Below are positions 44,853 to 54,827 of a stretch of 64,000 nt of DNA, piece by piece (position 1 is the stretch's first letter; each line of letters begins with the position of its first letter). The notes under the pieces are model-generated. The model was not told the DNA's origin. It made no database searches and was given only the letters and a program-made list of their open reading frames with translations. A program made the position numbers and the translations under genes. This DNA is from Schistocerca nitens. Its lineage: Eukaryota > Arthropoda > Insecta > Orthoptera > Acrididae. The stretch lies in the NCBI RefSeq assembly GCF_023898315.1, contig NC_064617.1:717791202-717855201 (forward strand), written 5' to 3'.

Positions 44853-45292
44853 CTAAACGTACTCACACAGTGCAGTTAAAATCCACACTGTTTTGCACAA
44901 ATCTCTACATTGAGCTCGACTAATAGTTTTTGTTGTTATTCTTATGGTCCTCTTGAAACTGAATTTCATGGTATTTGTTTTCTTTATGCTCAGTGAATCT
45001 CTATTGCTTCCTCACCAATTGTAAACTGTATGATTTATCGCTCAGAAAATCCAGGGAATGGCCATGAAGAAAGATTTTTTAAATTCATAGTTATGGATAA
45101 AAGTACATGTAGAAATTTGTCTCTAAGTATACATTACTTACCCGAATATAGTCCCTTAGAGCATGTTTTATTGTATGACACGTTTCCACAACTAAACCTA
45201 TGTCTCAAATACTGCAAGGTGAAACTCCACTTGTAAATTTCAAGTCTTTGAATGAATTGGCAGTAACAAGGTATCGTCGCGTAGTGGATAAG

Positions 45293-45545
45293 ATGGTGGT
45301 GGTGGTGGTTGATGTTTAACGTCCCGTCGACAACGAGGCCATTAGAGACGGAGCGCAAGCTCGGGTTAGGGAAGGATTGGGAAGGAAATCGGCCGTGCCC
45401 TTTCAAAGGTACCATACCGGCATTCGCCTTAAACGATTTAGGGAAATCACGGAAAACCTAAATCAGGATGGCTGGAGACGGGATTGAACCGTCGTCCTCC
45501 CGAATGCGGGTCCAGTGTGCTAACCACTGCGCCACCTCGTTCGGT
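45293..45545 (-). mobile_element. tRNA-derived SINE (family C), full-length
   Basis: The duplication GTAGTGGATAAG lies at 45281-45292 and 45544-45555; the GT may partly belong to the SINE. On the minus strand the head reads GAGGTGGCGCAGTGGTTAGC (A box) and ACGGTTCAATCCC (B box), and the tail ends in CCACCACCACCACC. This is the best-preserved copy of the family in the window. Confidence 0.95.
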
Positions 45546-45555
45546 AGTGGATAAG

Positions 45556-46009
45556 AACGTTGTACCATATGTACACATAAATTTATGAGGTTGTTTTTTC
45601 GTTCAATCTCAATTCTCTCAACGATTTTTCGTGAGTGACTTTTGATACTCCTTGAACCAATTTTTTACCTATCTTTTTTCTGCTTGCAACAAAGTAGAGT
45701 AATTATCACAGCAGCAGCATTTTTATCGTCCACAATTCCGAAAGACAGTAATATTGCGCAATGTTTTTGAATTTTGACCTTCTAGGGGCCGCATTACAGT
45801 CGACTGTGGGTTTTCCCTCCTGCATTGTTACTGGCACAAATGGCGGTGTGCATGTTTTCAGCTCCTCTGGAAGCTACCCCAAGGCACGCAACAGTTGTTT
45901 ATGGTTGTGTTTGCGCGGGTAACTTGGAACGCGTCAAATGTATTGTGACCGTAGTATGCCATTTTAATGCGCATGTGTCTTTGTTCTGTGGAGTTCGGAA
46001 AAAGTCAAG
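45556..46009 (+). promoter_or_regulatory. Upstream region and 5' UTR of the UNG gene
   Basis: This stretch precedes the UNG start codon. There is no convincing TATA box. It is less AT-rich from about 45780 onward. The last in-frame stop before the start is TAA at 45965-45967, and AAG precedes ATG (A at -3), a favourable context. The transcription start is not visible by eye. Confidence 0.4.
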
Positions 46010-46297
46010 ATGCCGGCGCAGAGGAGTATTCTGAATTTCATTAAACCGGTTCAGATCAAAAGGCCACTATCATCTGTTTCAGAAAATGAGACACAAACGA
46101 AGAAATTTAAAGAGAGCACAAATGAAGGTGTAGAATCGAAAACGGAGTCGCCCACTTCTTCACCACGAGAGTGGCCGAATGCTGTGATTGCAAAAATTAA
46201 GCTTACCAGTAAGAGGTATCCTGCGCTACATCATAGTATTGGTGTCTCGTGGTTCAAGGCCCTGGAATCGGAATTTAAAAGTCCGTATTTTGAGAAG
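46010..46297 (+). CDS. UNG: Uracil-DNA glycosylase, exon 1 (N-terminal region)
   Basis: UNG removes uracil from DNA and starts base-excision repair in the nucleus and mitochondria. Exon 1 has 96 complete codons. The start MPAQRSILNFIKP holds QRSILNFI, a PCNA-binding (PIP-box-like) motif in the same place as in nuclear UNG2, with Ile instead of the second aromatic. A lysine-rich, low-complexity stretch follows. Residues from about 75 read HSIGVSWFKALESEF then KSPYFEK, the beginning of the catalytic fold (vertebrate SWxxxLxxEFxKPYF). The exon ends AAG followed by the donor GTATAA. An in-frame TAA at 45965 excludes longer N-termini from this exon; an alternative mitochondrial first exon was not found. 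Confidence 0.93.
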
Positions 46298-46395
46298 GTA
46301 TAAATTGTGTGTGTGTATGGTGTACTTTATTTATTCCAGTAGGCCATTGGAAATAATTAGAAGGAAACTAATTTTAAGCCATTTTTCCTTTGCAG

Positions 46396-46546
46396 CTTAG
46401 CGAATTCCTACAACAGGAGCGTGGGAAAAGCCGAATTTTCCCCCCAGAGGATAAGGTATGGACATGGACGCAAATGTGCTCCGTTAAAGATGTGAAAGTT
46501 GTAATCCTTGGACAGGATCCGTATCACAACCCTGGGCAAGCGCATG
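46396..46546 (+). CDS. UNG: Uracil-DNA glycosylase, exon 2 (catalytic water-activating loop)
   Basis: The acceptor is CCTTTGCAG at 46387-46395; intron 1 is only 98 bp. The exon begins LSEFLQQERGKSRIFPPEDK and contains VWTWTQMCSVKDVKVVILGQ followed by DPYHNPGQAHG. The GQDPYH box holds the catalytic Asp that activates water and the Tyr that blocks thymine. 151 nt leave phase 1. The donor after CATG is GCAAGT, a GC donor, so the final Gly codon is completed by exon 3 (G plus GA). Confidence 0.95.
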
Positions 46547-46880
46547 GCAAGTGTTATAACAGTTTTTAGTATTACGTGATGTAAAGTTAGCAACAATAGT
46601 CAGGCAGTTATTCTTAACACAGAGAATTTTTGCTTGCATTCGCATTAAAATTTTTTGTTTTCATTAATATTTATTTTGGCTGTCTCGATTAGTTGTAGTT
46701 TTTAAATTTGTGGGAAATTTCTATATCGTTTATTACAAACGAAGGTCCTCAAAAGTGTATTTGAGCTCTTTTTCAATATGCATCTGTTGACCCATATTGT
46801 TATGACATGGGTTACTTGCCCGATGATGATTGCACTAAACAGTGTAGAAGTTTGTTTCTGGTTTGCAACCTCTGTTGATA

Positions 46881-46918
46881 GTAGTAGTAGTAGTAGTAGT
46901 AGCAGCAGCAGCAGCAGC
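46881..46918. repeat. TAG/CAG microsatellite
   Basis: TAGTAGTAG repeats change into CAGCAGCAG repeats. On the minus strand this is the CTG/CTA tail at the 3' end of LINE copy 2. Confidence 0.85.
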
Positions 46919-48115
46919 TTTATTCATCCGTAGATCTATCTTTACAAGGATATAGGACATGTCAAAATATTTACAAATTTAGATCAATTTAAAAAAAGCT
47001 AATTTGTATACGCATATATTTAGCTATAGACTTCTAGTTAGAGACAATAATTAGATTTACTCCTGGTATAAAATACTTTTTTTTTCTTTTTTTACAAATA
47101 ACATATTAAGTAATGTAATGCCACATTGTTCATTCATCTCACTATGTCACTGCACACACTATACACACATTGTTTCATAACATACACACTGGTGATCTCT
47201 GCGCCATTTTCTGTACTGCAACTTCCCATCTGCTATCCTGGAAAACTTGAGTCAGCATCCCTCCATACCGAGAGAGCTGTTGAGCACAGAAAGAGGAAGA
47301 GGTGTTAGTATTGTGCTATGCATGTCTTGGGGGTAAGTATTTCTAGAAAGGAAAAAAAGAAGGGAAAAAACATAAAGTGAAGGTGTTATGTGGAATCTTG
47401 GATATTTCATAATCGTTATTATTATTATTTATTTGTATAACATTTTTAATCAAACCCCTACTCTGTTTTAGCTAAGTAATCCTTCATTGTATAAATTGTA
47501 TTGCATAACAGGTACTTTTTAGCTGCTTTTTCAAATAAGTGTGTTTTGGCAATTTCTTTAATCTCTTTTGGTAATTGTACAGTTTTATTCCTTGGTAGAA
47601 AATGCTGTTTCGAGTTTTATGTTTTTTTTTCTTGGTAAATGTAAGCTGAGTCTATCTCTTCTTGTGTGGTCGTGGACACAGCTGTTTGTGAAGTAATTAC
47701 CAATGCTATTTTTGATGTGTTTAACTGACTGGTAAATGTATTCACATGGAGCAGTTAAAATCCCTAGTGCCCTGAACAGATCTTTACAATGAGCTTGACT
47801 AGTATTTTTGGTTATTATTCTTATGGCTCTTTTCTGAAGTTTGAATATTGTGTTCATATTTTGTGCATTTGTTCCCCAAAAAAGAATTCCATAGCTAAGA
47901 ACTGAGTGTACATATGAATAATATGTAACTAAAAGAAACTCCATGATACACACTGATGATAAGATTCTAAGGGCATACATGCTGATGATATTCTGTTTGC
48001 AAGTACCTTTGTGTGGTTACACCACTTGCGAATCAATATTCATTCCTAGAAATTTTGCATTTGTTACACAGTCTATAGAGGTGCCGTCTACATTTAATTT
48101 AACATTTCCATTTTT
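46919..48115 (-). pseudogene. LINE (family B) 3' portion, copy 2
   Basis: The frame at 47585-47980 reads YYSYVHSVLSYGILFWGTNA, FKLQKRAIRIITKNTSQAHC and LFRALGILTAPCEYIYQSVK, the C-terminal RT region of jockey-type LINEs. The 3' UTR lies to the left and ends in a triplet repeat tail. The 5' part is missing, with Penelope-type sequence starting near 48120. It is the uninterrupted reference for copy 1. Confidence 0.85.
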
Positions 48116-48119
48116 TTCT

Positions 48120-48545
48120 CTTCAAACACTGGGTGGATCGGTGGAATATAGGGCTTGTGTAGTGCTGGAATGGGAACAGTGAAGGGGCTAGATGGGTAAG
48201 GACTATGGCTAACGAAGGTTGAGGCCGGAAAGGTTACAGGTACAGAGGATATATTACAAGCAGAATTCCCACTTGGACAATTCAGAAAAGCTGCTGTTGG
48301 TGAGAAGGATCCAGACGGCACAGGCTGTGAAGCAGCCCTTGAAATGAAGAACATAATGTTGGGTGGTGTGCTCAGCAATGGGGTGGTTCAGCTGTTTATC
48401 CACAATTTGTCGGCAACCATTCAAGTGGACAGACAGTTTATTGGTTGTCATGCCCACATAGAATGCAGCACATTGGTTACAGCTTGGCTAGGCTGTATGG
48501 AAAGGACTTTTTGGTATGGAATGCATTGCAGCTGTTGAATTGGAG
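48120..48545 (-). pseudogene. Penelope-like element, GIY-YIG endonuclease end
   Basis: The frame at 48254-48457 reads MGMTTNKLSVHLNGCRQIVD, HPIAEHTTQHYVLHF and FTACAVWILLTNSSFSEL, the C-terminal GIY-YIG nuclease region of Penelope-like elements (GxTxxxLxxRxxGH block). The preceding tyrosine motif has decayed. The 3' UTR lies to the left. It is oriented opposite to the tail at 48560-49110. Confidence 0.7.
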
Positions 48546-48559
48546 GTATTGCTGGTGGT

Positions 48560-49110
48560 TGGTAGGTTTGATATGGACGGAGGTACTGTCATAGCCATTG
48601 CCCTTACCCATTGAGCTCCTTCCCTGTTCACATTCCAGCAATACACAGCCCTCTGTTCCACCAACACACCCACGGTCATTTTATTCTCTCCTTTTCTGCT
48701 ACCCAAACCCTCCCACCCAAGCCCTCCATTTAACCTCCAAACTGTGCACCTAGCTGTTCTACCTTCTCTCCATTTGCCCTGTATGCTCCCACAAGCAGTG
48801 CTTTCCCATCCCCCCACCCCTACCCTGGTATCCCTCTCCCTCCCTGTCCCAGCCTTCTCCACATCACCACCCAATTTCTTCTCCCATCATGGACTGGTGC
48901 CTCGCAGTCTGGCCTCAGTAGCCAGAGACTGAAGTCGTGTGTCAGCTGCTTTCGTGTGCACGTGTAAGAGTGAGAGTGCAGATATGTTCTCTACTTTCGA
49001 TGATGAAGGCCTTGTTAGCTGTAAGCTCACTTTGACTCTTCTTTGTTGTGCCTATCTATGACTCAACTTCTCTGCCATATGGTGAGTAGCAACTATCCTA
49101 TTCACATATT
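48560..49110 (+). repeat. Penelope-type 3' UTR/tail, opposite orientation
   Basis: A pyrimidine-rich UTR (CCCTTACCCATTGAGCTCCT, CACATTCCAGCAATACACAG) ends with TTGTTGTGCCTATCTATGAC and CATATGGTGAGTAGCAACTA, shared with 15560-15625. With the minus copy just left it forms a head-to-head pair of 5'-truncated copies. Confidence 0.65.
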
Positions 49111-49445
49111 TTAAATTTTGTTTATAATTCAGTTTTTGTACATAGCATGTGGCTTGATGATAAAGTTAATGTCAGATTACAAAACCAAGGATCCCGGGTT
49201 CAATCCTTTGTTGGTTCAAGGATTTTTTACCACTTGTTGTTTCTTTCACCTCTGGCAATGATCTGTCCATGAAAAATACAAAAAAATAAATGCCAAGCTG
49301 CACAACCACTTCATCGCCATTAAACTATCGGCGTCCAACAACTGCATGAATAATTCACGTCAAAGATTGAAGGAAGGCAAGGGCAGACAACCCTCAGTTG
49401 GAGAATGTTTAGGAAGTAACTGTATTGTTGAAACTAATCTCTGTT

Positions 49446-49507
49446 GTAGACAGCCTTCCACTCCCCCCCCCCTCCCCCCCCCCCTCCCCCCCCCCCTCCC
49501 CCCCCCA
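49446..49507. repeat. C-rich low-complexity tract
   Basis: Four runs of C separated by single T residues, about 60 bp. It is on the transcribed strand of UNG intron 2 in the C-rich sense. Confidence 0.9.
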
Positions 49508-49639
49508 GACTTGATCTGCGATCTTCAACCAACCTGGAAGCAGGCACATCTTATGAAGAAAAGAAAGTTATGCAGACTAGGCATTAATGGCAACATGACA
49601 AGATCATTAGTGGTTGAGCACTATCACTGAAAGGAAAGG

Positions 49640-49785
49640 AAGTCAACTTTCAAAAGGAACTATCCTGACATATGCCTTAAGTGGGCCAAGAAAACATATG
49701 TGGGGATAGCTGTATGGAAATTTCAACTGTTGTCATCTCAACTGACGTCTTGTACCTTAACCCCTGAGTCACATTGAGAAAATCT
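49640..49785 (-). mobile_element. SINE family C, strongly diverged
   Basis: TTTCAAAAGGAACTATCCTG and the order of later motifs parallel the copies at 15852 and 45293, but fewer than about three quarters of positions agree. Orientation as in those copies. Confidence 0.5.
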
Positions 49786-50143
49786 AAGATCATTTCATGT
49801 AGCAGTAAGATGTGATGAAATAGATAAATATATTACTTACTGCGTTGGCCACACAAACAGCAGTCGGTCTGTGGCCTTTGGGCAAGTATATTGCGCACAT
49901 TAATTTATTGACTCATTTGAAACATTTTCTTATTAAAACAACTTATTAGCTTAGTAATTTTAAGCCTTTCTAATTTGTTATTTGTGTGTCTGCCTGTCTG
50001 AACCATTTTCTTCATTCAGAATATCTCAATGTCAAACCTCTAGTATTCTTGATAAGTGCAATAGCTGCTTCCACAATTTAAAAAACTATACAGAACAGTG
50101 ATAATTTAATTGTACTGACACAATTTATTTTGTTTGCTTTTAG

Positions 50144-50186
50144 GACTGTGTTTTAGTGTACCTCGTGGGGTACCACCTCCACCCAG
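50144..50186 (+). CDS. UNG: Uracil-DNA glycosylase, exon 3
   Basis: The acceptor is TTGCTTTTAG at 50134-50143. The 43-nt exon completes Gly and reads LCFSVPRGVPPPP, the proline-rich loop that compresses DNA in UNG enzymes, in perfect continuation of exon 2. It ends with AG (first two bases of a codon, expected Ser) before the donor GTATGT. The remaining roughly 140 residues (leucine-rich core, HPS-type loop) are not in the window. Confidence 0.93.
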
Positions 50187-50714
50187 GTATGTAACAGTAA
50201 AGTTTACTGTGTTCTGGTGTTAAGAAAAGAGCCAATGCCATTCTCAAAACTTTTCCCATACTAAAAGTCGGGCGGCATGTCATTTTTGTGTAGCCAAAGT
50301 ATGAATACTTTCAGGTAATAAACTAAGTGGTAGTCATATAGTTCCGATTATCACCTTGGGAAAAAAGGTTACATACTTCATCACACCACTAGAGGAGCTC
50401 AAACAAAAAAAAAAATCATTATTTTTATATAGGCATGCAAGGTATTGTGGCACCGGCAGTTAAGTGTGTACCAGGACTGCAGACATTTACCTACCAGTAA
50501 ACAAAACATCGAGTACATCGCTTTATTTTTTTGAGAGGAATTAAAACATTGATTATGTCTTGTACAACTGAATAAACAGGCACTTAGTTTTTTTTTTTTT
50601 TTTTTACTGTGAAATGGAAAGCTTTTCACACCAATAGTTTATCTGTTGTTGTGTTTAGGTTGGTACATGAGTGTTGATTGCAAATTAATACTACCAAAGT
50701 GAGCAAATTCAACA
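50187..50714 (+). other. Start of UNG intron 3; no other feature
   Basis: AT-rich intronic sequence with A-run (50404-50416) and T-run (50587-50604). No acceptor leading into UNG-type coding sequence was found here or further right. Confidence 0.5.
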
Positions 50715-51366
50715 TTTATGTCGTAGATCTACGTACATTCTCTGCAAGCCACTGTACAGTGCTTGGTGGAAGGTACCGTATACCACTGCTAGTTGTTTCC
50801 TTTCCTGTTCCATGGACAGTAGAAGGAGGAAAAATGATCATCCATGTGCCTCTGAATGAGCTCTAATTTCTCATATCTTATCTTTGTGGTCTTTATGAGA
50901 AATGTTTGTTGGCGGCAGTAGAATCTTTCTGCATTCAGCTTCATATGCCAATTCTCAAAGTTTTCTCAATAGTATTTCTCGAAAAGTACATCACCTTTCC
51001 TCTATTGATTCCCATTTGAATTCCTGAATCATCTCCTAATACTAAATGTTGCCTGAACCTATGGTAACAAATCTAGGAGCTCGCCTCTGAAGTGCTTAAA
51101 TGTCTGCGTTTAATGTGACCATGTGCATGATTCAAATACTCAAGAATAGGTCACAATAGCATCCTATATGTGGTCTCCTTTGCAGGTGAACCACACTTTC
51201 CTAAAATTCTCCCAATAAACCAAAGTTGACCATTTGCCTTCCCCATCACAATTCTCATTTCATTTCATATTGTTTTGCATAGTTACGTCCAGATATTTAG
51301 ACGACATGATTGTGTCAAACAGGGCTACTAATGCTGCATTTGAATGTTAAGGGTTTGTTTTACCTA
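50715..51366 (-). mobile_element. LINE 3' fragment interrupted by the RTE copy
   Basis: The 3' end at 50715-50800 (CTCTGCAAGCCACTGTACAG, GGAAGGTACCGTATACCACT) resembles the 3' UTR of the LINE at 13830. The sequence continues to CCTAATCATCTGCATT, where RTE copy 2 is inserted. The LINE resumes at 62023 (ATCATCTGCATT, then ACCTTATATTTT). Coding frames are decayed. Confidence 0.6.
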
Positions 51367-51394
51367 ATCATCTGCATTGTTGTTGTGGTGGTCT

Positions 51395-52410
51395 TCAGTC
51401 CAGAGACAGGTTTGATGCAGCTCTCCATGCTACTCTATCCTGTGAAAGCTTCTTTGTCTCCCAGTACCTACTGCAACCTACATCCTTATGAATCTGTTTA
51501 GTGTATTCATCTCTTGATCTTCCTCCACGATTTTTACCCTCCACACTGACCTCCAATACTAAATTGGTGATCCCTTGATGCCTCAGAATATGCCCTACCA
51601 ACCGATACCTTCTTCTAGTCAAGTTGTGCCTCAAATTTCTCTCCTCTCCAATTCTATTCAATACTCCTCATTAGTTATGCGATCTACCCATCTAATTGTC
51701 AGCATTCTTCTGTAGCACCACATTTCATAAGCTTCTATTCTCTTCTTGTCTAAACTATTTATTGTCCACGTTTCGCTTCCATACATGGCTACACTCCATA
51801 CAAATACTTTCAGAAACGACTTCCTGACACTTAAATCTATACTCAATGTTAACAGATTTCTCTTCTTCAGAAACGCTTTCTGTGCCATTGCCAGTCTACA
51901 TTTTATATCCTCGCTACTTCGAGCATCATCAATTATTTTGCTCCCCAAATAGCAAAACTCATTTATTACTTTAAGTGTCTCATTTCCTAATCTAATTCCC
52001 TCAGCATCGCCCTACTTCATTAAACTTCATTCCATTATCCTCGTTTTGCTTTTGTTGATGTTCATCTTATATCTTCCTTTCAGGACACTGTCCATTCCGT
52101 TCAGCTGCTCTTCCAATTCATTTGCTGTCTCTCACAGAATTACAATGTCAACAGCGAACCTCAAAGTTTTTATTTCTTCTCCATGGATTTTAATTCCTAC
52201 TCCGAATTTTTCTTTTGTTTCCTTTTCACAACCACTGCTTCCCTTTCATGCCCTTCGACTCCTACAACTGCCATCTGGTTTCTGTAGAAATTGTAAATAG
52301 CGCTTTGTTCCCTGTATTTTACCCCTGCCACCTTCAGAATTTGAAAAAGAGTATTCCAGTCAACATTGTCAAAAGCTTTCTCTAAGTCTGCCTTTCCTTA
52401 ATCTATTTTC
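51395..52410 (-). pseudogene. RTE copy 2: C-terminal RT part
   Basis: The frames 51395-51661 and 51658-51948 carry LTRRRYRLVGHILRHQGITN, FEMWCYRRM-type YEMWCYRRMLTIRWVD and SVAMYGSETWTINSLDKKR, co-linear with the intact ORF. Frameshifts at about 51660 and 52000, and a deletion near 52225 (removing motif B and part of motif C context), inactivate it. Confidence 0.9.
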
Positions 52411-52871
52411 TAACAAGGGAACCTCCCCATCGCACCCCCCTCATGTTTAGTTATAAGTTGGCACAGTGGATAGGCCTTGCAAAACTGAACACAGATCAAA
52501 CGAGAAAACAGGAAGAAGTTGTGTGGAACTATGAAAAAAAATAACAAAATATACAAACTGAGTAGTCCATTTGCGAGATAGGCAACATCAAGGATAGTGT
52601 GAACTCAGGAGCGCCATGATGTCGTTGTTAGCGTGAGTAGGTATGGAACGAGTGAAAAGTTTAAATTTTTATTTTCAGACAATTATTATCTGTCCGTCCG
52701 TCCGATGCAAGGTAACTGTGCAGTAGTATGGGGACGCTACACCTAAACAAACATCGAAACACACGTCAGTCAACTAAAGCGCACAGAAGAGAGAGCATTC
52801 CTGCTAACGAGGCTCCATGGCTGGCAGTTGACTGTTCGCTACTTTGGACGAGAGTGCATTAAATACATGAG

Positions 52872-54470
52872 ATGTATTCCGTGGGCAAAATGAATCCAGC
52901 AGATATAGCTCGCGACTTCAATAACAAGGTCAATGAATATTTTCCGAACTGTAAGGAATCGGAAAGTTCCTTAAGGGATCAAATGATTGTCGAACATTTG
53001 TATGATTATTTCCTACATTTGTTGATAAGCAGTACATGTGGTGATGACGATACCTTGCTGATTGCTGCGGGGCTGTATGTACCAGATGATGAGATTGTTG
53101 ACGATCCGTACGAAGAACATGTAGAGAAAATACTGCGACTTCAATCTGATGGTATTCCTTTGGGTTACATGAAGGAAATGCTCCAATACAGGTTACTGTC
53201 CAAACCAATTAAGACACCAATATAGATTATGGATTGAAGTAACAAATAAATTTAAGAAATTTAAAAGGATGGAGGAAAAAAGCACAATTAAATATTGCAA
53301 AGAAGTCGTGGAACCCGAAGACAGAAATTCAGTGATCTAGAAAACAATGTATACTGACAATTTATTAAAGCCAGAAATGAATTAAGTGCAGTGCTTGGTA
53401 CAGACTTACAGATTTGGGGATTGCATTACACTAAGCAAATTGGCCTGGAATTCAAGGCTTCATCTCATTGGCTTGTCACATTCAAAAGAAAATACAAAAT
53501 TACAAGCAGGAAGATTACGAAATATGTAAGCAAGAACTACGCGAATAAACTGGAAGAACTTTTAGTGTGTTCCAAGACGTTTGTTACAGAAACTAACGTC
53601 AGATTCCAACAGTATGAAGACGCATACATTATCAACACAGATCAGTCCGGTTTTAACTATGAAATGAAATCGACCCGCACGTTATCGTTAGTTGGAGAAG
53701 GCGACACGGAATGTACTGTATACCAGCTGCATGCCACTTCACATAGTTATACCATACAATATGCTCTGAACAAAGCAGGATTTCTTTTACCCACATTTTA
53801 TTTATGTTTGCAGGAAAAAAAAATGGTGTATTTGGACCGCAAGTTCAGCAACAGGTGAATAGTGTACTTGCGCAAATGACGAATGTCATTGTGGATTGCA
53901 GTGCATCAGGAAAAATGGAGAAAAGACTAGTGAGACATTAATGAGCGTGTGATTGCTCCTTACGCGTACAAAGATTTTGCCTTACTCCTTGACTGCTATA
54001 CAGAAGGATCAGGCATTGTACAATTTTAGTGTGGGAGTAGACATGATTACCATTCCTCCAGGTTGTACACCTCTTGTGCAACTGTTAGATGTGTTTGTTT
54101 TTCGGCAAGTGAAATACTTTGTGAAAAGATTCTATGATTTTGCGAAGCTGCACAGGTACACAGAGTAGTATTGTTGACGTGATTGTGTGTCAGTTATCAA
54201 AGTTCAGGCACTCACACATAATCAACTTCGCTCTCCAAAATTCCAGGACATGTTCAGATTTGCTTGGACATATGCAGGATTTGACGGTCTACACACGGAA
54301 AAATTTGAAAACGTTAACATATGTTTTGACAGAGCACAGGGAAAACTGTGCGACTGTGAAATTGTTGCATTCATTTGTTACAGTTTATGTGACAAACTTC
54401 TATGTTTTCATCACTTTTTTGGGAGTGATTATCACACCCCCAAGAAAACCTAAATCGGGCAAGGTAGAAG
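52872..54470 (+). pseudogene. Transposase-like gene of the CAAGGG element, broken
   Basis: Frame 1 (52872-53225): MYSVGKMNPADIARDFNNKV and an acidic domain. Frame 2 (53391-53858): SSHWLVTFKRKYKITSRKIT (a helix-turn-helix/CENP-B-like look), then IINTDQSGFNYEMKSTRTLS (probable first catalytic Asp) and HATSHSYTIQYALNKAGFLL. Frame 3 (53953-54168): IPPGCTPLVQLLDVFVFRQV, equivalent to the PPNTTxxLQPxD box of pogo-type enzymes. Frame 4 (54187-54453): LRSPKFQDMFRFAWTYAGFD and a Cys/His-containing end. It is a DDE enzyme probably related to pogo/Tigger. The middle segment with the second Asp is disrupted near 53860-53950. Confidence 0.75.
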
Positions 54471-54757
54471 AATCTTTTTACCCACTCGCCAAGTGTAAAA
54501 GTTAGATGGGTCGACAACATATTCCTGTCATGTGACGCACAGTCTGTCAGCAGTGTCGTCTAGAATATATCAGACGTGTTTTCCTGTGGAGGAATCGGTT
54601 GACCTATGACCTTGCGATCAAATGTTTTCAGTTCCCATTGGAGAGGCACGTTCCTTCGTCTACTAATCGCACGGTTTTGCGGTGCGGCAGAGACGTCATT
54701 GAACAAACGGACAGATCATAAATTTGCAAAAATAAAGAAAGTAAACTTTTCACTTGA

Positions 54758-54827
54758 GGGAAGACTTGAACCAAGGATCTCTCGTTCCGCAGCTGCTCAC
54801 GCTAACCACGAGACTGCGGCGCTCCTG
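54758..54827 (-). other. tRNA-like box A/box B inside the right terminal repeat
   Basis: On the minus strand the order is CGTGGTTAGCGTGAGCAGC (A-box-like) and then TTGGTTCAAGTCTTC (B-box-like), separated by about 20 bp, as in tRNA promoters. The left terminal repeat keeps the A-box-like part (near 52632-52650) but has lost the B box through a deletion. It is not a complete tRNA. Confidence 0.5.

Larger units (their letters stand above)
42217..45020 (-). mobile_element. LINE (family B) 3' portion, copy 1, with inserts
   Basis: The 3' end on the minus strand is a CTACTAC-type tail at 42217-42230 next to AGATCTATAGATGAATTAAA. Its sequence from 43800 to 45020 parallels copy 2 (46919-48115) over its 3' UTR and C-terminal coding region. 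The segment of about 1.5 kb from 42300 to 43795 has no match in copy 2 and is probably an insertion. Further changes are a 221-bp tandem duplication (43846-44284) and a SINE (44670-44852). Confidence 0.6.
46547..50143 (+). other. UNG intron 2 (GC-AG), about 3.6 kb, repeat-filled
   Basis: Begins GCAAGT and ends TTGCTTTTAG. It holds a TAG/CAG microsatellite, LINE copy 2 (-), two opposed Penelope tails, a C-rich tract and an old SINE. Both neighbouring exons remain in frame across it. Confidence 0.85.

Noticed and set aside
45825-46034. 69-codon + frame overlapping the start of UNG exon 1
   Set aside because: It runs in another frame from the well-supported UNG start and has no domain.
48488-48932. 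Frames of 128 (-) and 62 (+) codons in pyrimidine-rich DNA
   Set aside because: They are stop-poor because of base composition in a Penelope 3' UTR.
49346-49630. 94-codon frame through the C-rich tract
   Set aside because: Its open length comes from the CCC/CTC repeat and it lies in UNG intron 2.
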